Below are positions 32,648-40,646 of a stretch of DNA of 40,646 bases, in pieces. The stretch spans positions 1 to 40,646 of the forward strand of contig JAGCNV010000093.1 of the NCBI GenBank assembly GCA_017645765.1. Direction: 5' to 3'. The stretch is from a bacterium. Its GTDB lineage: Bacteria; UBP6; UBA1177. Every line of letters starts with the position of its first letter. The stretch's first letter is position 1. A model generated the notes under the pieces. The model saw only the letters and a list, made by a program, of their open reading frames with translations, did not search any database and was not told the DNA's origin. Position numbers and translations under genes: made by a program.

Positions 32648-33139
32648 CTATTTGCCTTGATATTGAGTGTATATCTGCTCAAGCAGTTTAATATCGCAGC
32701 ATCTTTGTTTGATGCGGATTTCGTAGTCTGCGAGTTCACTATCATCGGAAAGCAGCAGTTCTCGGAGCAAATTGGCCGTTTTCTGTATCTGAACAGTGTC
32801 GCTGCGGATTGCTTTGTATTGATTCTGCAAAAGACGGCGGTATTTTTCGTCGCTGATTTTTTCTATGTCAATAAGAATTAAAGCCGAATCCGTTACAGGA
32901 ATCATGTTGTTAAAATTGATTGCTCCGTATAAACCACCGGCTATTTTCCTGAAATCTACAGCATTTTTCATGGTTTTGTGTTTCGGTTTCGGGGAAGAAA
33001 ACGGTGCGTAGTATTTCACGCTGCCTATTTCAAGAACGATTCCGACATAAGGTCTGGTTTCGTGCTTGTTATCAGCAACTTTTTCATCATATCTTCTAAG
33101 AAAGTTTATGTAATCATCTTTCACATGATAAAATCTCAT
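32648..33139 (-). CDS. toxN: Type III toxin-antitoxin endoribonuclease, ToxN/AbiQ family
   Basis: A 163-aa ribonuclease toxin. Recognised by MRFYHVKDDYINFLRRYD at the N-terminus, RPYVGIVLEIGSVKYYAPFS, SPKPKHKTMKNAVDF, and GAINFNNMIPV, which are the ToxN/AbiQ core including the conserved Lys/His-rich SPKxKH loop. Family length is 160-180 aa. These enzymes cut A-rich sites in RNA and are held inactive by a repeat RNA antitoxin; several abort phage infection. ATG 33139 follows a GGGGG stretch. Directly upstream are the repeat RNA and its terminator, the classical locus order. Strong call. Confidence 0.93.
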   Translation of the reverse strand: MRFYHVKDDYINFLRRYDEKVADNKHETRPYVGIVLEIGSVKYYAPFSSPKPKHKTMKNAVDFRKIAGGLYGAINFNNMIPVTDSALILIDIEKISDEKYRRLLQNQYKAIRSDTVQIQKTANLLRELLLSDDSELADYEIRIKQRCCDIKLLEQIYTQYQGK

Positions 33140-33147
33140 TTTTCCCC

Positions 33148-33178
33148 CTAAAAAAACAAAGGGCGGATGAACCGCCCT
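33148..33178 (-). terminator. Terminator between the antitoxin RNA and toxN
   Basis: GGGCGG (33177-33172) and CCGCCC (33166-33161), loop TTCAT, followed on the minus strand by TTTG and seven T. A perfect six-pair G+C stem with T tail. In type III systems this terminator sets the antitoxin:toxin ratio by allowing only part of transcription into the toxin. The A-run on the other side makes it potentially bidirectional. Confidence 0.9.
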
Positions 33179-33289
33179 TTTTTAAGTCCTCTGTTGTGGT
33201 CGAGGCTCACCGCTTTTTTAAGATTTCGCTTAATGGTGGAAACTCACCGCTTTTTTCAGTTTCCAATTAAGGTCGGAACTTACCTGCGC
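33148..33289 (-). ncRNA. Type III antitoxin RNA (ToxI/AntiQ-like tandem repeats)
   Basis: Three tandem units on the minus strand begin at 33284, 33248 and 33211 (spacing 36 and 37) and a fourth partial begins at 33174 inside the terminator (spacing 37). Units start GGTAAGTTCCGACC, GGTGAGTTTCCACC and GGTGAGCCTCGACC; each can pair GGT(G) with (C)ACC, and A-runs (AAAAAAG) precede the second and third units. Period, number, A-rich boundaries and this GGTGA...ACC pattern match the pseudoknot-forming ToxI/AntiQ antitoxins. The units are diverged from each other, which argues against simple recent slippage. Confidence 0.88.
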
Positions 33290-33294
33290 CAAAA

Positions 33295-33322
33295 ACTTTA
33301 GTCGTTTTTTATTGGAAGTCAA
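33295..33322 (-). promoter_or_regulatory. Promoter of the type III toxin-antitoxin locus
   Basis: Minus strand TTGACT (33322-33317), 16 bases, TAAAGT (33300-33295). The start point would be about 33288, just before the first antitoxin repeat. The -35 is strong, the -10 moderate. Confidence 0.65.
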
Positions 33323-33362
33323 GAGAATTTTATAATAAATTAGAAAAATATTTATTGTTTGG

Positions 33363-33402
33363 ATTCAAAAAGATTAAATAGATGTCAGCGCCGTCTGACG
33401 TT
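33363..33402 (-). terminator. Candidate terminator of the giant modular gene
   Basis: GTCAG (33384-33388) pairs with CTGAC (33395-33399) and the stem can extend by three A-T/G-T pairs. Downstream on the minus strand is a T-rich stretch (TATTTAATCTTTTT). Weak to moderate. Confidence 0.4.
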
Positions 33403-33403
33403 C

Positions 33404-33474
33404 ACCTCAAACCGTGATTTTTGGAGATCTTCAGGATTGCAGGAAAGCGTTGCGGACTGCCCTAACGGACACAC
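33404..33474. repeat. Direct repeat copy 2: native 3' end of the giant modular gene
   Basis: The intact counterpart of 32552-32622. It holds the stop codon (33462-33464) and last codons of the giant Lcl_C gene plus 58 bases of downstream sequence. The antitoxin promoter, repeat RNA and toxN lie exactly between the two copies. Confidence 0.8.
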
Positions 33475-36400
33475 ATAGTATTTTGTCCGCTGTCATAGGT
33501 ATTTTTAATCTCCATAGAACCGCCGTTATACCGAACCGTCCAGATATTAGTATAGCCGGTGGTATAAAATGGATTTGTGGAAGAAGACCATGGCGTAGAC
33601 ATCAAATTTATATTCGGGAAATCAGATGCACGGTTATAGTTAAGGTTGAGAAGAGAAAGAAGTTCAAAAATGTTCGGTAACCGCCAGTCAGTGTATCCGG
33701 CATAAGTTGAATTTTCGCAGTAGGCAAGTGCTAATTTCCAAGTGTCGAATTTTGCAAAGTTTTTATTCCAGATAAGTCCGGTGAGGTTATCCGTAACAAT
33801 TTCATCTCCGTTTCTGGTCGAGACAGTTAATGTCGGACTTTCAGGTAGAATTTCACCCCTTACGCAACGGACATAGAGCGTGGTGTCATTGGAATAAAAC
33901 TTCAATTCACCACCATAATAACTATGAAAATCTATGCCCCAAGAATTAGCAGAGTTGCGTGCATATTTTTTTGATGTCCAGAAAGCACTGTCGCTGCTTA
34001 TTCCTCCTGCAAAATAAGTTGTATCCACTGGAGGATCGTTCCGACTGTAATCAACTATACTCAGCATCTCTTTCGGTTTCGGGAGTCTCCAGTCAGTGTA
34101 TCCTGCATATTCAAGATCCGCGCAGTAACTTATCGCATGCTGCCAGTCAAATTTGTCTGCCGGAATACTCTTCTGCCATTCGAGACCGAGATTATTGTCA
34201 ACTACAACTTTTTCTTCAGGATGTCCGACATCTGGAGTTTTTATAGTAAAACTTTTCGGTGTACATGCTCCTGCTTCTGTATATTGCGCATCCTGCCCGT
34301 AGAACTCTCCGCTTTCCGCACAGCTTATCTCATTAGCGGAATCGTCATAGCATTTTATTATTCCTGTGCAGATATTGCCGAAAGCATGTTTTGTCATGCA
34401 TCTCGAACCGTTCCAGAAGTAACCGTTTATGCAGCCGCAGGTAAATTTTGTTCCGTCTATCGGAGTGCATATTCCGTCTGAACCGTCCATCGAAGCGCAC
34501 TTGTTGTCAAAACACGGATCGGTTTGGCAAGTTGAGCTTTGTGCATCCCAGATATATCCTTCAACGCAGCCGCACGAAAATTCGCTTGCAGTCAACGGAA
34601 TACATATTCCGTCTGAATGTTCCATAGTGCAGGAGTTTGCCGTACACGGACTCGGCTCACAGTTTTTCCCGGACAGAAATTCTCCTTCCCCGCACAAATC
34701 GGAGCGGACACAACGCGTCAGCGGCATATTATAGTTGTTTGTTTTACTGCGTGTACTAACCTCACCGCTGGAAAAGTTGGCATACACAACGTTTCCGGTG
34801 CTGTAATTAAGTGTCGTTGTAGAAGACCAGAAAGTTTTGGAAGGCATATTCGGAAAATCCGAAGCGGGACTCTTTGCTTCATAATTTACAAGGGAAATAA
34901 GTTCGTTGATATTCGGAAGTCTCCAGTCCGTGTAACCGCCGTAATTCAGGTTTTCGCAGTATACAAGAGCATCGTTCCAGAGCATGTCCTCTGCATAACT
35001 TTTTTGCCAATAAAGATTGGTAGTCAAATCTTTTATGACTTCATTACTTACGTTCTCAAATGATGAGTTTTCCGGCATAGTGTGTTGAGGGTCGGTATCT
35101 CTTACGCAAATAAAATTGCCGCTATAAGTTTTTGTGTAAGTAGTAAGTATTCCCGATCCACTGGAAATCCACCATGCTTTATTTCCATCTGCCAACGATT
35201 CGTTGTTCGTCCAGAACCAACCAGAAGTTTCATTAAAATAGTCAGTGTTGAATGCGGGATTTAATTTTCCATAATCAATAATTGTCTGCCATTCTTTGAC
35301 GGTCGGCAGTCTCCAGTCCGTGTATCCTCCGAAACCGAGTTCTTCGCAGGAAGTTACAGACTCTCCCCATGATTTTGTGCGTACAGTTCTGTCCCATTCA
35401 AGCCCCGTATTATTGTCAATAACAGTTTTCTGGGAAGAAGTTCCGCCAAAAACAAATTTTTTAGGTATGCAATAACCCATGTCGGCATACTGTGCATCCT
35501 GACCGTAGAAATCATCTCCTTCTTGAGCACAGCCCGTTTCTGTCTCGTTGTCGTAACATTTAAGAGTCCCAGTGCAGAGATTGCCAAGTGCCACGTTTTC
35601 CGAGCGGCAACCGGTCTTGCCCCACCAAAGGTATTCTTCTTCACATTCACAGGAATAAGGCAGAGAGAGGTTGTTTGTTTCTTCACATACTCTCGTAGAA
35701 TTATTAACATCGTCACACGGATTATGTTCACAAGGATGATCTACACATTTGCCGTCCAGCGGATAATAACCTGTATCGCAGACATATTTACATTCGGTAT
35801 CGCTTGCAGCTACGCTATACTTAGGTTCAAGCGTCGGAATCCATTTTTTGCCGTCCCAAGTTTGAGTAATAGTAGGTGCATAGTTCCACAGTGAATGCTC
35901 GGGACGCGGGTTGCAGTCCATGATTCTTGTGTTTGCGACACACGTTCCGTTGCCGTCCCATGAATAGTTTTCCCTGCATTTGAAACGGCATTCCGTCAGG
36001 CTTTCCTCTTCGCTGAAAATTCCGGAATCACCGGGTTCCCATGCCGCCCCTTTCCATTCCTGCAAAACTGTCGCGACCGAGTTCCACTGCGCGTTTTGTG
36101 GAAGTCCCCGGCAAGGTACTGTCTGTTTCTTTGCGACGCAAAGACCGCCCTTCCACTCGTAATTGTCAAAGCACTTGAAAATGCAGTTTTCAGTCGTCGG
36201 TGTTTCGCCGAAATCACCTGAAAGTTTCGGCAACCACTCGCTTCCGCTCCAAGTCTGAGTGATGCTTTCAACCGAGTTCCACTCTGCGTTTGCCGGAAGG
36301 CCCGTACAGTCTCTCGTTCTTGTCGCAGGAACGCAGGATTTCTGGTCATCGGAAACAGTGTAGTTTTCAAGGCACTTGAAGCGGCACTCTTCAGTTGTCG

Positions 36401-39400
36401 GAGTTTCACCGTATGAAGCTGTCTTCGAAGGTATGAACTTTTCGCCGTCCCAGTGCTGTGTGATGCTTGAAGCACTGTTCCATTCAGCATTCGCGGGCTT
36501 TTCTTCACAGTTTTCGATTTTGGTTACCGGATCGCAAGTCAATCCGTTCCAGTTGTAGTTGGTGTCGCAGTGGAAACGGCAGAGATTCTGGTTCGAAGTG
36601 TCGGATGCACTGTAGCTGCCTGCTGTCGGCGGGAACCATTCAGTGCCGTTCCATGTCTGGTTGACGCTTGTCTTCCACCATGTCGCGTTCTCGGGTTTCG
36701 TTTCGTTGTCGCAGTCGACGTTGGGATTACTGTCGGCTACGCATGCAGTATTTTTCCAGGTGTAGTTTTCGTTACATCCGAAGTAGCATCGGTTGTTTTC
36801 GGGCGTGTCGTTGTAGCTTGCGACCGCCGATGGTGACCAGCCGCCGTTCGTCCATGTCTGCGTGATCTCTGTCGAATCGTTCCACCAGTGCGCGTTCGCC
36901 GGAAGCCCTGTGCAGGTCGCGGGCTGTGTTTCGGCTACACATATATTGTTTTCTTCATCCCATTCGTAGTGTTCCTTGCAGACAAAGCGGCACTCTTCTT
37001 CGCTTGATTCTTCGTTGTAAACAGAGGTCGCCGACGGGATCCAGTTTTCGCCGTCCCATGTCTGCGAGATCCTGGAAACTACGTTCCACTCTGAGTAAGG
37101 TTTCTTTTCTGAGCACTGAGCCAATTTTGAAACCGGACGACATTTTTCTTCGTCTGTATCCCATGTGTAGTTTGTCGCGCACACAAATCTGCATTCGGTC
37201 GAACTCTTGACCTTGTTGAACGTACCTACTTCGCTAGGATACCACTTGTCGCCGTCATAAGTCTGGCTGATGCCGAAAACGGTGTTCCAGACTGCGTTTT
37301 CAGGCAGACCTTCGCAGGCGATGTATCTCGTCGTTCCGAGGAGACACTTTGCATGGTTCCAGTTGAAGCCCGATTTGCAGCCGCAGGTGAAGTCGTATCC
37401 GTTTGCTGTGCAGAGTCCTGTCGAGTTTGCCATATCTTTGCACTGGTCAAATCCGCATGCGTTCGGACATTCGCCGCCGAAGCACGGATCATCGTTTCTT
37501 ACGCAGATTATGTATTTTGTGTCAGTCTTATCCGCAGATTTAATGCTTCCGTCTGCAAAATCGACTGTCCATGCTTCTGCTCCAGCGGTCTCTGAGCCTG
37601 TCGAAGCCATCGAAGTAGTCGAAGTCCAGAAACCTTTTGCAGCTATTGCAGGGAAATCGCTCATTGCGCCGCTTGCTTTCGTATAGTCAACAAGGGAAGC
37701 TAGTTCGTTTCTGTTCGGAAGTCTCCAGTCAAATTTGTCTGCCGTCGAAACTTCTTCGCAGTAGCTAAGTGCTTCAGCCCATGTTCTTGAAGCAACTGCC
37801 TGTTTCTGCCACATAAGGCCGCTCTCGTTGTCTTTGACAGTTTCGTTTTCTTCGGTGAAGCGGCTTTCTGCCGGAGTGTAGTTGCTGAGGTATCTGACGC
37901 AGAGAACATGGTTTTCATTTGTCTTTGCAACGCTTGCAAGAGCGCCGTTTTCCGTTACTTTCCAGGCGTTTTCATTGTTTCTGCTCTCTTCCGCAGCCCA
38001 GAATGTATGGCCGTAAGCCGTGAATTTTTCTCCGAGAGCGGGGCTTGCCGTGCCGCTCTCAACGATCGTGAGCAGTTCATCCGGGCTCGGGATCCTCCAC
38101 TGTGCAACAGTCGAACTCTCATTGTTGAGTGTCGAGCAGTATTCGTCTGCCGCAGCCCAGTTCATCGCGTTTTCGCTTGTTGCAGCGATCCATTCGTAAT
38201 GAGTGTAGATGTCTTTTACAATCTTCTTTTCGCCGCTTCCTTCCTCCATGAATTTGTGCTCCGTGCAGTAGCCGGCATCCATGTACTGTGCATCCTGACC
38301 GAAGAAGGATTCGCCGTACTCAGGGCAGACTGTGTCTGCTGTGTTGTCAAAGCATCCGGTTGCTCCGGTGCAGATCAGGCCGAGTGAAAGCGGACTTTCA
38401 AGGCACTGGCTGCCGTTCCATCTGTAGCCTTTGGTGCACGAGAAGACGCATTCGTCTTTCGTTGTGTCGTCGTACTGTGCGCTCTTGATTGCAGGAGCCC
38501 AGTCTGAGCCGTCATAAATCTGCGAGAATGTCCCTTCGCCGTCATTCCACTGTGCGTTTGCGGGAAGGTTTCCGCACTTAGCTGCCTTTCTTGTACAGTT
38601 GTTTGCCGTGATATAACCCGAGCAGTCAGATGCGCACGGTGCCGAGCCCGTTGATCCTGAATCTCCTAAACCGGCGATTTCAGCACATGCCTTTGAGCCG
38701 CCGTCGCAGTGCTCTGCAGGAGCGTCGATTATGCCGTCGCCGCAGTCTGCCGCCTTTCCGCATTCATGCTTGTCGAACGTGCAGGTATCAGGATCGCAGA
38801 CTGCTGTTTTTTCAGGATAGGTCGATGCAGGATAGATCGTTCCGCAGGAAACAGGGGCCGCAAGTGAAGGTTCGCACTCTTCAGCTGAATCGACTATGCC
38901 GTTGCCGCATGCGTTCTTTGCTACGACCTTGATTTCCTTTTCGTTCTTGTCTTTGTGAAGCGTTATAGCTTCAAGGTATCTGTAAAGATCCTCGCCTACT
39001 GCAAGAAGCGTGTATCTGCCTGAGGCTATTTCGATATTTACTTTGTCGTAAGTATTGGTCTCATTGTTGAACTTAGCCGCTTCGTTCGCTACAAGCTCCA
39101 TGTAATCGTTGTAGATCTGGATGTAAACCTTCGACGGATGCTTTGCAGTATCGATTTTTACAGAAAGCTCAAGGCTTGCATCTTCCGAGTTCGTAAGCTC
39201 TTTGTCAAGCTTGATCTCAACGCTGAAATTTGCGCCTGCCGGAACATTTACGCTCGTGCTCTTTGCGTAGTAACCGTCTGCATAAGCGTCGACTGTGTAT
39301 GCCGCCGGAGTAAGGTTTTCAATGCTTACTACGCCGTCAACAGGATAGTAAACCTTGTTGCCGGGATTCATGATTATCATCGGATTTGCATCGTCTGCTA

Positions 39401-40646
39401 TCTGGTGCCCCGTTGAATCATGGACAAGGATCTGAATATCTGCCGGAACTTCCTTCGAGCTGACACCGTCGCTGTCACTATTGACGAAGAATTCGTAAGT
39501 TCTCTGTGTCGAATAGGTTTTGCCGGAAATCTTAGAGTTCGCGACTATCGTCATTTTTCCTGTGATGCTGCCGAGAGAATCGACATTTTCAGAACCGAGA
39601 AGCTCTTTAAGAGCCTTTTCGCCCTGTGAAAGTGTTCCCGGAGTGAGAACTATCGACTTTTCCTTGAGATCGCCAGTCTGTTTGTAGTAAGTTCTCGTAT
39701 TTTCCTGAACTTTTTCAAATTCTTTTCCTTCGATATTTATAAGAACTTTTTCTACATCCGCGCTTGATGCAGCAACTTTGAGCGAAATTTTGTCGGTAAG
39801 TGCGCTCAGCTTCGTGATGTAAGGTCTCGTTACCATGTTGTTGCCGTCGTCAAGAACCTGTACCGTGTGAGCCGATGCGTCAAACGAGTCGGCTATGCTG
39901 ACTGCCTTTGCGTTGTCGTCGATACCGTCAAAAACAAGGTATGCGGTTTTGAGAAGTGAATCGTTCAGCTCTTCGACATCCGAACCGTTATAGAAAATCG
40001 TGCCTGCATATTTGAGGGCAAGGTAGAATGTTCTGAATAGGTCGAGTTTTTCTGAATCGCCAAGTCTGCTGTTCATCGGCATGAAGTGTTTTGTAAAGAT
40101 CGCATTTGCCTCTGCCGCGCTTACTTCCGTGCCGCCCAGCGTTACATGTCCCGCCTCGTTGATCGTGTAAACCTTGTTGCAGTTCTGCGCCGGTGTATCG
40201 GGATTGAACCACGCGCAGACAAGCTGATCGGGATTGAGAACCGAGGAAACAGAGTTGAAATTAGGTCCTTTTGATGAAGTCGTGATGTAGTTCGCGAAAA
40301 TCATCATCTCTTTCTTTGTCGCGGTGTATCTTTCTGCCGCGTCGGAATTGCCTGTGAGTGCTGCCTTTGCCTTCGAAGTATAGTCTTCAGGAGCCGTGCC
40401 GCTGTAAGTAAGCGGGATCATCGACGGATCAAACATGTCGGCAAGGGTCGTGCTTCTGTTGTGCGAAGTCGTTGCCGTGTAAAGTGCCGCGATCGCGCTA
40501 CGCAGTTCAAGACCGTTCTTGACTGCCGCGACGCTGTTTCCGCGTTTCGCCTTCATGCGGTTGTAGAACTCTTTTACAAAGAAAAGGTTCTCGAAAAGAT
40601 TGAGGTTTCTCTGGAAGCCGACCTGTTTGTTGATAAGCTCGTAAAG
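33462..40646 (-). CDS. Giant modular secreted protein with six DUF1566/Lcl_C domains (5' partial)
   Basis: At least 2,394 aa; the frame is open to the right edge, so the true start lies outside and the Met at 40556 is internal. From the N-side: an unrecognised ~400-aa region; a carboxypeptidase-regulatory-like beta domain (about 38950-39500); Cys-rich CGNGIVDSAEECE and CGDGIIDAPAEHC units (38690-38930); one ~65-aa Cys repeat; two Lcl_C domains (37490-38240); an EGF-like unit; eight more Cys repeats (35730-37335); Lcl_C pair 2 (34690-35430); two EGF-like units; Lcl_C pair 3 (33462-34240). Each Lcl_C carries a TDWRLPN-like motif and ends near CVR. Three copies of an LCTG...CYDN...FYGQDAQY module precede the pairs. 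Lcl_C has a C-type-lectin-like fold; adhesion is the likely role. Secretion signal not visible. Confidence 0.88.
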   Translation of the reverse strand, partial: LYELINKQVGFQRNLNLFENLFFVKEFYNRMKAKRGNSVAAVKNGLELRSAIAALYTATTSHNRSTTLADMFDPSMIPLTYSGTAPEDYTSKAKAALTGNSDAAERYTATKKEMMIFANYITTSSKGPNFNSVSSVLNPDQLVCAWFNPDTPAQNCNKVYTINEAGHVTLGGTEVSAAEANAIFTKHFMPMNSRLGDSEKLDLFRTFYLALKYAGTIFYNGSDVEELNDSLLKTAYLVFDGIDDNAKAVSIADSFDASAHTVQVLDDGNNMVTRPYITKLSALTDKISLKVAASSADVEKVLINIEGKEFEKVQENTRTYYKQTGDLKEKSIVLTPGTLSQGEKALKELLGSENVDSLGSITGKMTIVANSKISGKTYSTQRTYEFFVNSDSDGVSSKEVPADIQILVHDSTGHQIADDANPMIIMNPGNKVYYPVDGVVSIENLTPAAYTVDAYADGYYAKSTSVNVPAGANFSVEIKLDKELTNSEDASLELSVKIDTAKHPSKVYIQIYNDYMELVANEAAKFNNETNTYDKVNIEIASGRYTLLAVGEDLYRYLEAITLHKDKNEKEIKVVAKNACGNGIVDSAEECEPSLAAPVSCGTIYPASTYPEKTAVCDPDTCTFDKHECGKAADCGDGIIDAPAEHCDGGSKACAEIAGLGDSGSTGSAPCASDCSGYITANNCTRKAAKCGNLPANAQWNDGEGTFSQIYDGSDWAPAIKSAQYDDTTKDECVFSCTKGYRWNGSQCLESPLSLGLICTGATGCFDNTADTVCPEYGESFFGQDAQYMDAGYCTEHKFMEEGSGEKKIVKDIYTHYEWIAATSENAMNWAAADEYCSTLNNESSTVAQWRIPSPDELLTIVESGTASPALGEKFTAYGHTFWAAEESRNNENAWKVTENGALASVAKTNENHVLCVRYLSNYTPAESRFTEENETVKDNESGLMWQKQAVASRTWAEALSYCEEVSTADKFDWRLPNRNELASLVDYTKASGAMSDFPAIAAKGFWTSTTSMASTGSETAGAEAWTVDFADGSIKSADKTDTKYIICVRNDDPCFGGECPNACGFDQCKDMANSTGLCTANGYDFTCGCKSGFNWNHAKCLLGTTRYIACEGLPENAVWNTVFGISQTYDGDKWYPSEVGTFNKVKSSTECRFVCATNYTWDTDEEKCRPVSKLAQCSEKKPYSEWNVVSRISQTWDGENWIPSATSVYNEESSEEECRFVCKEHYEWDEENNICVAETQPATCTGLPANAHWWNDSTEITQTWTNGGWSPSAVASYNDTPENNRCYFGCNENYTWKNTACVADSNPNVDCDNETKPENATWWKTSVNQTWNGTEWFPPTAGSYSASDTSNQNLCRFHCDTNYNWNGLTCDPVTKIENCEEKPANAEWNSASSITQHWDGEKFIPSKTASYGETPTTEECRFKCLENYTVSDDQKSCVPATRTRDCTGLPANAEWNSVESITQTWSGSEWLPKLSGDFGETPTTENCIFKCFDNYEWKGGLCVAKKQTVPCRGLPQNAQWNSVATVLQEWKGAAWEPGDSGIFSEEESLTECRFKCRENYSWDGNGTCVANTRIMDCNPRPEHSLWNYAPTITQTWDGKKWIPTLEPKYSVAASDTECKYVCDTGYYPLDGKCVDHPCEHNPCDDVNNSTRVCEETNNLSLPYSCECEEEYLWWGKTGCRSENVALGNLCTGTLKCYDNETETGCAQEGDDFYGQDAQYADMGYCIPKKFVFGGTSSQKTVIDNNTGLEWDRTVRTKSWGESVTSCEELGFGGYTDWRLPTVKEWQTIIDYGKLNPAFNTDYFNETSGWFWTNNESLADGNKAWWISSGSGILTTYTKTYSGNFICVRDTDPQHTMPENSSFENVSNEVIKDLTTNLYWQKSYAEDMLWNDALVYCENLNYGGYTDWRLPNINELISLVNYEAKSPASDFPNMPSKTFWSSTTTLNYSTGNVVYANFSSGEVSTRSKTNNYNMPLTRCVRSDLCGEGEFLSGKNCEPSPCTANSCTMEHSDGICIPLTASEFSCGCVEGYIWDAQSSTCQTDPCFDNKCASMDGSDGICTPIDGTKFTCGCINGYFWNGSRCMTKHAFGNICTGIIKCYDDSANEISCAESGEFYGQDAQYTEAGACTPKSFTIKTPDVGHPEEKVVVDNNLGLEWQKSIPADKFDWQHAISYCADLEYAGYTDWRLPKPKEMLSIVDYSRNDPPVDTTYFAGGISSDSAFWTSKKYARNSANSWGIDFHSYYGGELKFYSNDTTLYVRCVRGEILPESPTLTVSTRNGDEIVTDNLTGLIWNKNFAKFDTWKLALAYCENSTYAGYTDWRLPNIFELLSLLNLNYNRASDFPNINLMSTPWSSSTNPFYTTGYTNIWTVRYNGGSMEIKNTYDSGQNTMCVR
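35730..37335 (-). repeat. Eight tandem ~65-aa Cys-rich repeats inside the giant protein
   Basis: Units share C-x-LPANAEWN, ITQTWDG-x-x-W-x-P, then ECRFKC and NYxWxxxxCV. They are about 195 bases each and similar in DNA as well as protein. A ninth, isolated unit is at about 38393-38592. Four to six Cys per unit suggest disulfide-stabilised extracellular modules. I do not know this repeat as a named domain. Confidence 0.85.

Noticed and set aside
33161-33290. Short CRISPR array
   Set aside because: The 36-37-base periodicity has no conserved repeat with separate spacers; units are diverged versions of one sequence, end in a terminator and precede a ToxN gene.
32552-33474. Diversity-generating retroelement with template/variable repeats at the DUF1566 gene end
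   Set aside because: The repeats cover the stop codon and downstream region rather than the lectin-fold coding part, differences are not restricted to adenines, and no reverse transcriptase is seen.

Overview
The window looks like chromosome from a Gram-negative bacterium. It carries IHF-alpha, a lipobox lipoprotein, signal-peptide proteins and the MurG/MraY peptidoglycan pathway. Several families point towards a Myxococcota/deltaproteobacteria-like or related anaerobic lineage: a MopE-type metal-binding repeat protein, a giant secreted protein with DUF1566/Lcl_C and CGDGIxD-type Cys-rich modules, and a lipoprotein with an Asp-Pro-Thr/Glu-Pro-Thr linker. That placement is inferred from protein style only; no rRNA is present. 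The genetic code is standard, with occasional TTG and GTG starts.

Layout. (1) 1-1940 (+): thiD (5' end off the window) and cytX, a thiamine-pyrimidine salvage pair. (2) 11431-1937 (-): pyrG followed by a probable Shango anti-phage system, sngA (TerB-N/TerB-C), sngB (P-loop ATPase) and sngC (Lhr-like helicase), then a coupled esterase. The usually compact sngA-sngB junction is interrupted by about 2.1 kb of visibly more A+T-rich DNA. This cassette holds DUF3791, a DUF3990 ADP-ribosyltransferase-like protein, a 75-aa protein and a PD-(D/E)XK nuclease, and has its own candidate promoter on the sngA stop codon. (3) 11600-14817: a nucleoside deaminase, a small hypothetical protein, a 36-codon repetitive ORF, a YgjP-like metalloprotease and a MATE transporter. 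(4) 14906-19821 (+): purB, an EEP-domain lipoprotein, an Elp3-like radical SAM protein, a periplasmic helical protein and a lytic transglycosylase.

(5) 19856-26904 (+): a near-consensus promoter drives tRNA-Val(GAC), then thrS-infC-rpmI-rplT-ihfA, tRNA-Pro(GGG), surE, popT (DUF368), rph and aroF. Spacing is tight enough for one long transcript with two embedded tRNAs. (6) 31179-26908 (-): a murG with a roughly 270-aa HEAT-like C-terminal extension, mraY, a YkgJ-type Cys-cluster protein and the MopE-like protein, all joined by short overlaps or 2-nt gaps.

(7) 31180-33480: a small A+T-rich defence/mobile patch. It has a palindromic element, a RhuM-family gene, and a type III toxin-antitoxin locus (ToxN/AbiQ-like endoribonuclease plus a repeat RNA of about three 36-37-nt units with its own promoter and terminator). 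The toxin-antitoxin locus is bracketed by two ~71-bp direct repeats. (8) 33462-40646 (-): the 3' part of a giant modular gene with six Lcl_C domains and nine ~65-aa Cys-rich repeats, running off the right edge.

The two strongest finds are the Shango locus with its embedded ADP-ribosyltransferase/nuclease cassette and the type III toxin-antitoxin locus caught between duplicated DUF1566-gene ends.
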